Positions 8,329 through 17,561 of a stretch of DNA of 64,000 bases are shown here, piece after piece. Within the stretch, counting starts at the first letter, position 1; every line of letters starts with the position of its first letter. Location of the stretch: contig NZ_FPAS01000002.1 of NCBI RefSeq assembly GCF_900116425.1, positions 390,537 through 454,536 on the forward strand. The letters run 5' to 3'. The DNA comes from Lishizhenia tianjinensis. GTDB taxonomy: Bacteria; Bacteroidota; Bacteroidia; Flavobacteriales_D; Crocinitomicaceae. The notes under the pieces are model-generated. The model was not told the DNA's origin. It did no database searches and saw only the letters and a list, made by a program, of their open reading frames with translations. The translations under genes were made by a program, and so were the position numbers.

Positions 8329-8397
8329 GATTTAATTCAGGGAGAAACAAATCATTTCATCTGAAATTTGACCAAAAAGTGAAGGAGATGATATTCG

Positions 8398-9015
8398 TTA
8401 TTTCTGGACCAAAATGCGTGGCTTAAAATAAAGGTCGTAACTCAATTTTAAAACAATGAACAGAAAGAGCCAAATGTATTGAGGTAAGCTTACGAAAAAT
8501 GCAGTGGCTAATGCAATTCCAAGTAAGGGCAAAAGAATAAGTAAATCGTTTTGAAAAGTACTTGTTAGGGTTTGAACCGTTTTCGTACGGAATTGCTGTT
8601 GCATAATGAATTCCATTTTGTACTGTTGGTAGGGTGGGAGTAAAAGGAGTGGAAGTAAAAACCAAAATTGAGGGAGGGGAATAGGTTCTTCTACATACAT
8701 TAAGAAAGCAACAAAGGCTTTACTGAAATTAATACCCGGCTGGGTTATAAGTGCAAAGAGGTGGGTGGCAAATACCACAAAAGTGATGAGTAGGAATAAG
8801 ACCAATGTTCCTTTTTTATAGGCTTTTCTGTCCGCGGCGTTTTGAGAGTATTGTATGCGTTTACGTGCTTTGACGTGGTAAAAAATAAAACTTCCGATCA
8901 GGTCTAAAAGTAAATAAAGGGCAATGAAGTACAAAGACCAATCGAGGTAATAGAAACCGAAAAGGGGGATAAGAACATCCCCCAAACTCAATATTATTTT
9001 TTGCTTAGCTTGCAT
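8398..9015 (-). CDS. Multi-pass inner-membrane protein, unknown function
   Basis: The 205 residues contain about five hydrophobic segments (near 8-27, 28-46, 70-90, 115-127 and 155-195), separated by basic loops such as HVKARKRIQ. The profile is that of a polytopic inner-membrane protein. I recognise no family. Its ATG overlaps the TAA of the upstream TPR lipoprotein gene by one base, so the two are co-translated and probably functionally linked. Confidence 0.6.
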   Translation of the reverse strand: MQAKQKIILSLGDVLIPLFGFYYLDWSLYFIALYLLLDLIGSFIFYHVKARKRIQYSQNAADRKAYKKGTLVLFLLITFVVFATHLFALITQPGINFSKAFVAFLMYVEEPIPLPQFWFLLPLLLLPPYQQYKMEFIMQQQFRTKTVQTLTSTFQNDLLILLPLLGIALATAFFVSLPQYIWLFLFIVLKLSYDLYFKPRILVQK

Positions 9016-10064
9016 TACTTTAAAAGCTTTTCTGCAGCTTCTTTAGACATAGTGTAGTCTGGATTTATACTTAAAGCCGTTGAAAAGGCTCTAGCTGCAT
9101 CAGACTTTCTACCTTGTTCTGCGTAGGCCAAACCTAAGTTGTGCCAAGCATCTATGTATTTTGGGTTCACATCTACACATAAGTTGTAGTAGTAAACTGC
9201 ACTGTCAATTTCTTTTTGCTTAAACTGTTTGATGTAAGCGGGGTTAAAGTAGGCAGGTTCAAAGGAAGGTGCGAGAACGGCAAGTTTTCTATAGCTGGCC
9301 AAAGCCTCCTTGAACTGACCTAAGTCTTGTTGTGTTTTCGCTATACCGTATAAGGCACGTACCTTTAGGTTTTTTAAAGATGGATTTAAATCGTAGGCAG
9401 TTTGGTAATACTCCAAAGCAATAGGATTTCCAATTTCAACATAGTAATCGGCAACATTTAAAAATCCTTCGGCGTATTCCTGGTCTATTTGTAACGCTGT
9501 TTCATAGCTAGAGATGGCGAGTTCTTCATTACCAACGGCTCTATAGTTTGTACCTTTAAGTATGTACGCATCCCTGTATTGTTGATCTATTTTAATGGCT
9601 TCATCCAAATAATTGAAAGAGCTTTTGTAGTCCCCCATCAAGGTGTAAGTTGTAGCAATGTTCACGTAGGTCTCCGGGTTTCTTGGCTCTTTGGAAAGTA
9701 TGTATTCAAACTGTTCTCTGGCCAAGAGTATGTCTTCCACCTTTGGTTCGTATTGGTTAATCAAAGACCAGGCGTAAAGTTTGCGCGCCTCCAAGTTGGT
9801 GCTATCTAAACGAAAAGCTTTGGCTGCATTGGGTAATACTTCCTGGTAGATCATAGCATCTTTGTAAAAGTTAGCTATATCTATAAGCTTCTCAACGTTG
9901 TTAGGGTTTTTCTCTAGTTCGCTCACCAAAGATTTTAAATTGTCTTCTAAACTCACTTCGGTAGTATCCTCCGTGTAAACGAATACTTCCTCTTCAACTT
10001 TAGTTTCATTTTTACAAGCAACCACCGCTAGGGCCAAACTAAATATTAAGCATACTTTTTTCAT
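9015..10064 (-). CDS. TPR-repeat lipoprotein
   Basis: Starting at MKKVCLIFSLALAVVAC, the 349-residue protein has a lipoprotein signal with the lipobox Cys at residue 17. The rest is a run of tetratricopeptide repeats (for example PETYVNIATTYTLMGDYKSSFNYLDEA and AWHNLGLAYAEQGRKSDAARAFSTAL). It should sit on a periplasm-facing membrane and act as a protein-protein scaffold. A start nine codons further upstream is possible but would spoil the signal peptide. It is followed with a one-base overlap by a polytopic membrane protein. Confidence 0.82.
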   Translation of the reverse strand: MKKVCLIFSLALAVVACKNETKVEEEVFVYTEDTTEVSLEDNLKSLVSELEKNPNNVEKLIDIANFYKDAMIYQEVLPNAAKAFRLDSTNLEARKLYAWSLINQYEPKVEDILLAREQFEYILSKEPRNPETYVNIATTYTLMGDYKSSFNYLDEAIKIDQQYRDAYILKGTNYRAVGNEELAISSYETALQIDQEYAEGFLNVADYYVEIGNPIALEYYQTAYDLNPSLKNLKVRALYGIAKTQQDLGQFKEALASYRKLAVLAPSFEPAYFNPAYIKQFKQKEIDSAVYYYNLCVDVNPKYIDAWHNLGLAYAEQGRKSDAARAFSTALSINPDYTMSKEAAEKLLK

Positions 10065-10185
10065 AGCACCAAAAATAAGTATTGTATTCAATTTTAAGGA
10101 ATACTAAATTTTAAAAAGAGAGGATTGTTTATTGTGCTGATGTTGATGGAGTGAGTAGCTCTCGAGATCAAAATACTTACGACAC

Positions 10186-10218
10186 AAAAAAAGGTGAAGT
10201 AATACTACTCCACCTTTT
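10186..10218 (-). terminator. Terminator of sucAB
   Basis: The stem AAAAGGTG/CACCTTTT extends inward with one mismatch and is followed by a T-run on the minus strand, about 20 bases beyond the sucB stop. Confidence 0.75.
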
Positions 10219-10236
10219 CTTTAAATCTATAACTGC

Positions 10237-11505
10237 TTATAAACCTAAAAGAACTTCGTACGGATCTTTCGCTCCGAAGATCATTCTTTCTGGGTTCTCT
10301 AACATTTCTTTCACTTTCACCAAGAAGCTTACAGATTCTTTACCATCAATAATTCTGTGGTCATAAGAAAGCGCTAAGTACATCATTGGTCTAATCTCAA
10401 CTTTTCCATCAATTGCTACCGGACGCTCAACGATGTTGTGCATACCCAAAATTGCAGATTGAGGAGGGTTGATAATAGGTGTAGACATCATAGAACCAAA
10501 TACACCACCATTGGTAATTGTAAATGTTCCACCTGTCATTTCATCTGGAGTAATTTTCCCATCTCTGGCCTTAATTGCCAAACGCTTAATTTCTTTTTCG
10601 ATTTCAGCCAATGACATTTGCTCCGCATTACGTACTACAGGTACCAATAATCCTTTTGGAGATGATACTGCGATACCTATGTCTGCGTAGTTGTGCAATA
10701 CCATATCCTTACCGTCGATTTGTGCATTAACGGCAGGGAATAAGTTTAATGCTTCTGTAACTGCTTTTGTAAAGAAAGACATAAACCCTAAGTTCACTTC
10801 GTGGAACTCAGCGAATTGTTTCTTGTACTTATTACGCAAGTCCATGATAGGCTTCATATCTACTTCGTTGAAAGTAGTAAGCATAGCAGTATCATTTTTA
10901 ACCGATACTAAACGCTCAGCAATCTTTCTACGCATCATAGACATTTTTTGGCGCTCTGTATCACGAGTTCCACCCCATCCAGCTGCTGCTTCTGTAGGGA
11001 AACCTGCTGCCATAGCTGCAACAACGTCTTGCTTTGTAATTCTTCCGTCTTTACCTGTTCCGTTTACTTGATTTGCAGAGATGTTGTTCTCGGCCATCTT
11101 TTTCGCTGCTGCAACAGAAGGAGTTCCTGTAGCGTAGCTTTCTTTCTTCACAGGGTTTGGAGAAGGTGCTGCCTCTGCTTTCGCTGGTGCTGCTGCAGGT
11201 GCTTTCGCTTCCTCTTTCGCTGGTGCAGGAGCCGCTTCTTTTTTCGGCGCTCCAGCTGGTGGTTCAGCACTTGTGTCTATTAAACAAACAACTTGTCCAA
11301 CAGCTACAGTGTCACCTTCCTCAGCTTTCAATGTTATGATTCCCGCTTCTTCTGCAGGTAACTCTAATGTTGCTTTGTCAGAATCTACCTCTGCGATAGC
11401 CTGATCTTTTTCAACATAGTCTCCGTCAGATACCAACCATTCCGCTATCTCTACTTCTGAGATAGATTCTCCCGGACTCGGTACTTTCATTTCTAAAACT
11501 GACAT
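10237..11505 (-). CDS. sucB: 2-oxoglutarate dehydrogenase E2 (dihydrolipoyl succinyltransferase)
   Basis: The 422-residue protein has an N-terminal lipoyl domain with the lipoylated lysine K44 in [11 protein letters not shown]. An Ala-Pro-Lys-rich linker covers about 85-125, a peripheral-subunit-binding domain about 128-165 ([13 protein letters not shown]), and the acyltransferase domain ends in SYDHRIIDG with catalytic His383 and Asp387. It forms the core of the 2-oxoglutarate dehydrogenase complex of the TCA cycle. It follows sucA by 23 bases. The E3 gene is not in the window. Confidence 0.96.
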   Translation of the reverse strand: MSVLEMKVPSPGESISEVEIAEWLVSDGDYVEKDQAIAEVDSDKATLELPAEEAGIITLKAEEGDTVAVGQVVCLIDTSAEPPAGAPKKEAAPAPAKEEAKAPAAAPAKAEAAPSPNPVKKESYATGTPSVAAAKKMAENNISANQVNGTGKDGRITKQDVVAAMAAGFPTEAAAGWGGTRDTERQKMSMMRRKIAERLVSVKNDTAMLTTFNEVDMKPIMDLRNKYKKQFAEFHEVNLGFMSFFTKAVTEALNLFPAVNAQIDGKDMVLHNYADIGIAVSSPKGLLVPVVRNAEQMSLAEIEKEIKRLAIKARDGKITPDEMTGGTFTITNGGVFGSMMSTPIINPPQSAILGMHNIVERPVAIDGKVEIRPMMYLALSYDHRIIDGKESVSFLVKVKEMLENPERMIFGAKDPYEVLLGL

Positions 11506-11528
11506 TTTGTTTTGTTTTCTATTTGTAC

Positions 11529-14252
11529 TTAGGCTGTAACTCCAGCTTTAACAAATAAGTTATCAAATAAATTCTTTAATCTTCTTGCGTGCGTTACTTT
11601 AGAACCACAAGCTGGAGCAGATGATCTTGGTCTTGCCACTACATCTATATCTCTACCTCTTAATTCCATTGCAACGTGTGTCCAAGCTCCCATGTTTTCA
11701 GGTTCTTCCTGACCCCAAATTACTTTATCCGCGTTTTTGTATTGAGCCAATACTGCATCAATTTGAGTTTTTGGGAAAGGGTATAATTGTTCAACTCTTA
11801 CAAAGGCAACGTCTGTAACGTTTCTCTTTTCAGCCTCTTCGATGAATTCGTAGTATACTTTTCCAGAACATAATACAACCGCATTTGCTGTGTCGTGAAT
11901 GTTTCTTGGATCGTCAATTACCTCTTGGAATCTTCCGTTCGCTAATTCATCCATTGTTGATACCGCTTTCGGGTAACGCAACAACATTTTTGGCGACATC
12001 ACAACCAATGGCTTTCTAAACTCACGCTTCAACTGTCTACGCAATGCGTGGAAGTGGTTGGCTGGAGTTGTAGAGTTAACTACCTGTACGTTTAAGTCTC
12101 CACAGTTTTGTAAGAAACGCTCTAAACGTGCAGAAGAGTGCTCAGCTCCTTGACCTTCGTAACCGTGAGGTAACAACATTACCAATCCAGATTGTACTTT
12201 CCACTTATCCTCTGCAGGGTAAATGAATTGGTCTATCATAATTTGAGCTCCATTCATGAAGTCACCAAACTGTGCTTCCCAAATCGTTAATCCGTTTTGT
12301 TGTGCTAAAGAGTAACCGTAATCAAAACCTAAAACTCCGTACTCAGAAAGTAATGAGTTGTAAATCGTGAATTTCGCTTGGTCTTCAGATAACAAGTTTA
12401 AAGTCATGATTTCTTCCTCGTTGTCTTCTGTTTTTACAACAGCATGACGGTGAGAGAACGTACCACGCTCAACATCTTGTCCTGAAATACGAACGGGGTG
12501 ACCTTCTGATAATAAACTTCCGTAAGCCAACATTTCTGCCGTACCCCAGTCTAGTTCATTGTTGGCAATCATCTTCACTCTATCGTTGAATAATTTTTCA
12601 ACTTTTCTGAAGTACTTTTTCCCTTCAGGAAGTGTAGTGATTTTTTCTCCTAATTCGTATAACTTGTCTTTATCAAAACTTGTGTCTGGACTTTGTTCAA
12701 AATGAGCTGTTGTAGCTGTGATGAACCCATCTTCGTTTCTGTGATCGATAAAGTTTTTAATTGCAGCTTTCTCCTCTTTCTTAGAGTTGTCAAACTTCTC
12801 TTGCAATTCTTTTGTGAAGTTTACTTCAATTTCCTTACCTTCTTCAGCTGTCATAACACCTTCCGAGATCAACTGATTCAAGTAAATCTCTCTTGGATTT
12901 GGGTGTTTTGCAATCGCTTTGTATAAAGTAGGTTGCGTAAACTTCGGCTCATCACCTTCGTTGTGTCCATACTTTCTGTAACACAATAAGTCGATGAAAA
13001 TATCTTGATTGAATTTCTGTCTGTAATCTAAAGCAATTTCCATTACCTGAGAAACCGCCTCGATGTCGTCTCCATTTACGTGGAATACTGGACTCAACGT
13101 TGTTTTGGCAACATCTGTACAGTAAGTAGAAGAACGAGCATCTAAGTAATTCGTTGTAAATCCTACTTGGTTGTTTACAACAATGTGAATTGTACCTCCA
13201 GTTCTGTACCCATCTAGCTGCGCCATTTGGATTACCTCGTAAACAATACCTTGACCAGCAATGGCACCATCTCCGTGTATCAATACAGGAACTATTTTAT
13301 CTTCTGATTGGATGTAGTCATCAATTTTAGCTCTAACGATACCTTCAACCACAGGATCTACCGCTTCTAAGTGAGAAGGGTTAGGTGCCAATGTTAAACG
13401 AACATCTTTACCGTTGATGTTTTTAACACCAGATTCTCCCATGTGGTATTTAACGTCTCCGTCGAAGCTCTCGTCTTCTTCGAATTCTTTACCGTCAAAT
13501 TCTCTAAATAATTGTTCAAAGTCTTTGTCGAAAATGTTCACTAAAGTATTCAAACGCCCTCTGTGCGCCATACCTACTACGAACTCTTCAATACCGTCTA
13601 AAGCTCCCTTAGTAACTAAGTGATCTAAACCAGAAATCAAAGCCTCTCCACCTTCAACAGAGAAACGCTTTTGACCCACGTATTTTTTCTGTAAGAATTG
13701 TTCAAAGATGGTTGCTTGATTTAATTTCAAGAACATTGCCTTCTTTTGCTCTGCAGAAAAGTGTGGTCTATTTTTTAACTCTACACGATTCATGAACCAA
13801 GCTTTACGCTCTGGATCACGCATGTAGGCGTATTCAATTCCTATACTTTGGCAGTAAGATTCTTTTAAGTGATCAATGATTTCACGTAAAGTAGCTGTAC
13901 CTATTCCAATTTCGCTTCCTGCTTGGAAAGATAAATCTAAATCTGCCTCTGTTAAACCGAAGTTCTCGATGTCTAACGTTGGAGCATATTTTCTTCTCTC
14001 TCTAACTGGGTTGGTTAGCGTAAATAAGTGTCCTCTCGTACGGTAACCGTTGATGAGGTTTAGTACTTTGAATTCTTTTTGAAAATTTTCTGGAATTTCA
14101 CCGTCGTTCTCGTAGTCAGTTTGTGCAAATTCGAAACCCTCGAAAAACTTTTGCCATCCTGGCTCTACACTTTCAGGGTCTTTCTTGTATGATTGATATA
14201 AATGATCTATCGCATTTACATCAGCATTCCCTACATATGATACCTTATCCAT
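11529..14252 (-). CDS. sucA: 2-oxoglutarate dehydrogenase E1
   Basis: The thiamine-diphosphate E1 subunit decarboxylates 2-oxoglutarate and hands succinyl to E2. From [16 protein letters not shown] the protein has 907 residues, normal for the family. Visible motifs are [48 protein letters not shown] and [23 protein letters not shown]. An ATG nine codons further upstream (MSFHNCTKE) is less likely because it lies close to the TAGCTTTG box. sucB follows directly. Confidence 0.96.
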   Translation of the reverse strand: MDKVSYVGNADVNAIDHLYQSYKKDPESVEPGWQKFFEGFEFAQTDYENDGEIPENFQKEFKVLNLINGYRTRGHLFTLTNPVRERRKYAPTLDIENFGLTEADLDLSFQAGSEIGIGTATLREIIDHLKESYCQSIGIEYAYMRDPERKAWFMNRVELKNRPHFSAEQKKAMFLKLNQATIFEQFLQKKYVGQKRFSVEGGEALISGLDHLVTKGALDGIEEFVVGMAHRGRLNTLVNIFDKDFEQLFREFDGKEFEEDESFDGDVKYHMGESGVKNINGKDVRLTLAPNPSHLEAVDPVVEGIVRAKIDDYIQSEDKIVPVLIHGDGAIAGQGIVYEVIQMAQLDGYRTGGTIHIVVNNQVGFTTNYLDARSSTYCTDVAKTTLSPVFHVNGDDIEAVSQVMEIALDYRQKFNQDIFIDLLCYRKYGHNEGDEPKFTQPTLYKAIAKHPNPREIYLNQLISEGVMTAEEGKEIEVNFTKELQEKFDNSKKEEKAAIKNFIDHRNEDGFITATTAHFEQSPDTSFDKDKLYELGEKITTLPEGKKYFRKVEKLFNDRVKMIANNELDWGTAEMLAYGSLLSEGHPVRISGQDVERGTFSHRHAVVKTEDNEEEIMTLNLLSEDQAKFTIYNSLLSEYGVLGFDYGYSLAQQNGLTIWEAQFGDFMNGAQIMIDQFIYPAEDKWKVQSGLVMLLPHGYEGQGAEHSSARLERFLQNCGDLNVQVVNSTTPANHFHALRRQLKREFRKPLVVMSPKMLLRYPKAVSTMDELANGRFQEVIDDPRNIHDTANAVVLCSGKVYYEFIEEAEKRNVTDVAFVRVEQLYPFPKTQIDAVLAQYKNADKVIWGQEEPENMGAWTHVAMELRGRDIDVVARPRSSAPACGSKVTHARRLKNLFDNLFVKAGVTA

Positions 14253-14276
14253 TTCTTTTGTACAATTATGGAAGGA

Positions 14277-14284
14277 CAAAGCTA
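14277..14284 (-). promoter_or_regulatory. -7 promoter box of sucAB
   Basis: The minus strand reads TAGCTTTG, a full TANNTTTG match, 24 bases before the preferred sucA ATG. This supports the shorter sucA start. Confidence 0.5.
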
Positions 14285-14449
14285 AGACTTTTATGCTTTT
14301 TAGATCTTTATTTCCTAAAAAATTTCAAGCTATTTATAGCATAGGATTACAATTTGTTATAAAGCTGATTTTAAGCTTAGGTTATTTCTGTGAAATATGC
14401 TCGTAGTCAGAGAGAAAACTGTGATTCCTTCTTCTTTTTTGTGGAAGAT

Positions 14450-14794
14450 TTAATGGGAGGAATAGTGAATGCGCAAGATTACTTTTTGGGCTTCACGCAA
14501 TAAGATAGATTTACTTAACTCACTGTAGTATTGATCTTGCTTCCCCTCTAACAATTGCGCTAAACGCTGTTCGTTAAGGTCTATAGAATAGAAAATTTGC
14601 ATCAAAGCACGGGGTTGGTTGATGCTGAAAAAGCGTAAGTCTTCTCGGAGATGTTTCTCGAGTTTTTCTAAATCATGGCACAGAGAATAATCAACTTTTA
14701 GTCCCACCAAGGCAAAATCTTTTTCTACTTGATTGCGAAGTTGTTCAAAGTATTGGGTGTTAGAAAATTGCTTTTTTAATTCTATTTCGTTCAA
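14450..14794 (-). CDS. Hypothetical protein, 114 residues
   Basis: A small soluble helical protein without signal peptide or membrane segment. The C-terminal stretch SKSILLREAQKVILRIHYSSH and the middle CHDLEKLEKHLREDLRFFS look like ordinary globular coding sequence. I recognise no family with confidence. It stands alone between sucA and the divergent aspartate kinase gene. Confidence 0.6.
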   Translation of the reverse strand: MNEIELKKQFSNTQYFEQLRNQVEKDFALVGLKVDYSLCHDLEKLEKHLREDLRFFSINQPRALMQIFYSIDLNEQRLAQLLEGKQDQYYSELSKSILLREAQKVILRIHYSSH

Positions 14795-14878
14795 TCTTTA
14801 GGAAATTTATGTATTCACCAATAAATATAGGGCTATATGCTGTATTTTCGTAGCGCAAATAAATTTTAGTCAAAAAAA

Positions 14879-16153
14879 ATGCGCGTATTTAAATTTGGAG
14901 GAGCATCGGTTAAGGATGCGGATGCGGTAAGAAATGTTGGGGAGATTTTAAGACTATTTCCCGAGGATAAAATTTTAGTTGTGGTTTCAGCTATGGGGAA
15001 AACAACCAACGCCATGGAAGAAATTGCTCATCATTTGTATGAGAAGAACTACGACGAATTTAGAAACCTTGTTGCAGAACGAAAACGTTTCCACCTTCAG
15101 ATAGTTGATGCGTTATTTCAAGAGAAAAATCACCCGATTTTTACGCAGGTTAAAACTATTTTTAATGACTTAGGGAATAGAGTGAATGTTCCTAGTGCTG
15201 AGAATTACAACTTTGAGTACGATCAAATTGTTTCCTTGGGAGAGGTGGTTTCTACGAAAATAGTTCAGGCTTATATAGAAAGTTTGTACCACAACTCTGC
15301 TTGGTTAGATGCGAGAAAGTTGGTAAGAACCAACCACGCTTACAGAGAGGCAGAAGTAGATTGGACAAAAACAGAGCGTTTAATTACTTCAGCTATAGAT
15401 GCTTTGGCGGACAAGAAAATATTTGTGACTCAAGGTTTCTTAGGTCACACAGATGAAGGCTTTACAACCACACTCGGAAGAGAAGGTTCTGATTTTACAG
15501 CGGGTATTTTTGCTTACTGTTTAAACGCGGTAGACGTAACCATATGGAAAGACGTGCCTGGAATGTTGAATGCAGATCCAAAATGGTTTGACAATACTGT
15601 GAAATTAGATTCTATTTCATTTAGAGAAGCTATAGAATTGGCCTATTACGGAGCTTCTGTTATTCACCCAAAAACGATAAAACCTTTGCAGAACAAGCAA
15701 ATTCCTTTGTTTGTGAAATCTTTCTTAAATCCAGAAGCAGAGGGTACGGTTATTCAGAGTTCTATGGAGAACGATGATTTAGTGCCGAGTTTTATCTTTA
15801 AAATGGAGCAGGTATTGATATCTGTAACCCCTAAAGATTTTTCTTTCATTGTAGAAGAGAATTTAAGTAGAATTTTCGCGGTGCTTTCGGAGTGTAATGC
15901 CAAAATTAACATCATGCAAAACTCTGCGTTGAGCTTTTCTTTCTGTGTTGATGGTAAAACAAACTTGAGTTGTTTACAAGAGAAGTTATCTGGGGAGTTT
16001 GAAGTGAAGATTAATGAAGGTTTGGAGTTGGTAACTATACGACACTACGATGCTGAAACCATAGATAGATTAACCGTTGGTAAGGAAATCTTGTTGGAAC
16101 AGAAAACAAGACAAACTGCACGACTAGTAATAAAAAATGTGATGGCAGAATAA
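14879..16153 (+). CDS. Aspartate kinase
   Basis: The 424-residue monofunctional enzyme phosphorylates aspartate, the first step to lysine, threonine, methionine and diaminopimelate. It begins MRVFKFGGASVKD (nucleotide-binding KFGGxSV) and carries VVVSAMGKTT, TTTLGREGSDFTAGIFA and VTIWKDVPGMLNADP. The C-terminal 120 residues form the regulatory ACT region, which suggests feedback control. A near-match promoter box TATTTTCG lies at 14843-14850. No homoserine dehydrogenase is fused. Confidence 0.93.
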   Translation: MRVFKFGGASVKDADAVRNVGEILRLFPEDKILVVVSAMGKTTNAMEEIAHHLYEKNYDEFRNLVAERKRFHLQIVDALFQEKNHPIFTQVKTIFNDLGNRVNVPSAENYNFEYDQIVSLGEVVSTKIVQAYIESLYHNSAWLDARKLVRTNHAYREAEVDWTKTERLITSAIDALADKKIFVTQGFLGHTDEGFTTTLGREGSDFTAGIFAYCLNAVDVTIWKDVPGMLNADPKWFDNTVKLDSISFREAIELAYYGASVIHPKTIKPLQNKQIPLFVKSFLNPEAEGTVIQSSMENDDLVPSFIFKMEQVLISVTPKDFSFIVEENLSRIFAVLSECNAKINIMQNSALSFSFCVDGKTNLSCLQEKLSGEFEVKINEGLELVTIRHYDAETIDRLTVGKEILLEQKTRQTARLVIKNVMAE

Positions 16154-16190
16154 ATAAAGTTATTCTCTTTCTGCAAATTACAGATAAAAG

Positions 16191-16198
16191 TATATTTG
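16191..16198 (+). promoter_or_regulatory. -7 promoter box of mgtE
   Basis: TATATTTG is a full match to TANNTTTG and ends only 4 bases before the ATG. The transcript would be leaderless or nearly so. Confidence 0.5.
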
Positions 16199-16202
16199 CC
16201 CC

Positions 16203-17552
16203 ATGCAATTTGAGTTAACAAAAGAATTTTTGGATGAAATCCGTTTGGCTATAGATGTAAATGATTTTGCAACTGTAGATGAACGGATACTTGATTTGCA
16301 TGAGGCAGACATCGCTGATATTCTCGATGAATTGAATAATGCACAGGCAAAAGTTGTGTATTACCGATTAAGCGAAGAATTGCAAGCCGATGTATTAATG
16401 GAGTTAGAAGAGGAAGTGCGCGAGCGTTTTATCAAATCCTTAACTCCAACCCAAATTGCTGAACAATTAGAAAATTTAGATTCGGATGATGCCGTTGATA
16501 TTTTAGGTGAATTATCGCAACGTGAACAAGTTGAGGTAATTGCCGAAATGGAAGACGATGACGCTGCCGAGCTGGTAGATTTGTTGAATTACGACGAAGA
16601 TACAGCTGGTGGTTTGATGCAAACCGAATACATACAAGCTCGTGAGAATTGGCCCGTGAATAGGGCGGTTATCGAGCTGCGCAGACAAGCCGAAGAAGTC
16701 GATAAAGTATATACCATCTACGTGGTGGATGCTATGGACAGGTTGGTAGGCTTTCTCTCTTTAAAAAGTTTACTTTTTGCCAGTCCAAAAACAGCCATAG
16801 GAGACATTTGTATTCGCAAGAATGTAATTTCAGTTCCTACAGGCATGGACAGTGAAGAGGTAGCCAAAGTGATGGAAAAATACAATTTGGTATCTGTTCC
16901 TGTTGTTAGTTTACAAAAAAAGTTGGTGGGTAGAATTACCATAGATGACGTTGTAGATGTAATCAAGGAAGAGGCGGATAAGGATTTCCAGATGGCTTCG
17001 GGTATCTCCGAGAAAGTTGAATCAAACGCCAGTGTATGGAGAACCAGCAGGGCGCGTTTACCTTGGTTGCTAATCGGATTATTGGGTGGTATTTTAGGAG
17101 CGCAAGTAATTGGTTCTTTTGAGACAACCATAGGGGCAGTTCCAGCCTTGGCCTTTTTTATCCCCTTAATTGCTGCCATGGGAGGAAATGTAGGAGTACA
17201 ATCTTCTGCAATTGTTGTTCAGTCTATTGCCAATGGAACTTCACAATTTGGTAGTATTTTGTCCAAAGTTGGAAAAGAAGCATTGGTGGGCTTACTGAAT
17301 GGGTTCATTTGTTCTGTTCTGATTTTCTTGATTACCTTTGTTTTAGAAGATGTTACGCTTGGGTTAACCGTGAGTATATCTTTGTTTACCGTAATTATGT
17401 TTGCGGCCATGTTTGGAACGCTAGTACCTTTGGTACTCGATAAATATAAAATTGATCCTGCGTTAGCTACAGGACCTTTTATTACTACAGTTAATGATGT
17501 CTTAGGACTGTTTATCTATTTTATGATAGGTATCATGTTGTACGGCATTTAA
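16203..17552 (+). CDS. mgtE: Magnesium transporter MgtE
   Basis: The 449-residue channel has the expected layout. The cytoplasmic MgtE_N superhelix covers about 1-130 (ADIADILDELN, SDDAVDILGELS, DEDTAGGLMQTEY), and two CBS domains cover about 135-255. Five membrane segments fill the C-terminal third, with the family signature PLIAAMGGNVGVQSSAI and the last helices TGPFITTVNDVLGLFIYFMIG. Mg2+ binding to the cytoplasmic domains closes the channel. It follows the aspartate kinase gene by 49 bases but has its own promoter box. Confidence 0.95.
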   Translation: MQFELTKEFLDEIRLAIDVNDFATVDERILDLHEADIADILDELNNAQAKVVYYRLSEELQADVLMELEEEVRERFIKSLTPTQIAEQLENLDSDDAVDILGELSQREQVEVIAEMEDDDAAELVDLLNYDEDTAGGLMQTEYIQARENWPVNRAVIELRRQAEEVDKVYTIYVVDAMDRLVGFLSLKSLLFASPKTAIGDICIRKNVISVPTGMDSEEVAKVMEKYNLVSVPVVSLQKKLVGRITIDDVVDVIKEEADKDFQMASGISEKVESNASVWRTSRARLPWLLIGLLGGILGAQVIGSFETTIGAVPALAFFIPLIAAMGGNVGVQSSAIVVQSIANGTSQFGSILSKVGKEALVGLLNGFICSVLIFLITFVLEDVTLGLTVSISLFTVIMFAAMFGTLVPLVLDKYKIDPALATGPFITTVNDVLGLFIYFMIGIMLYGI

Positions 17553-17561
17553 ATTTTACGC

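Noticed and set aside
8423-8665. 80-residue minus-strand frame within the membrane-protein gene
   Set aside because: It lies wholly inside the gene at 8398-9015 in another frame and has no start signal.
10948-11283. Cysteine-rich plus-strand frame of 111 residues
   Set aside because: It is the antisense of the Ala/Pro/Lys-rich linker of sucB; the Cys content is a composition effect.
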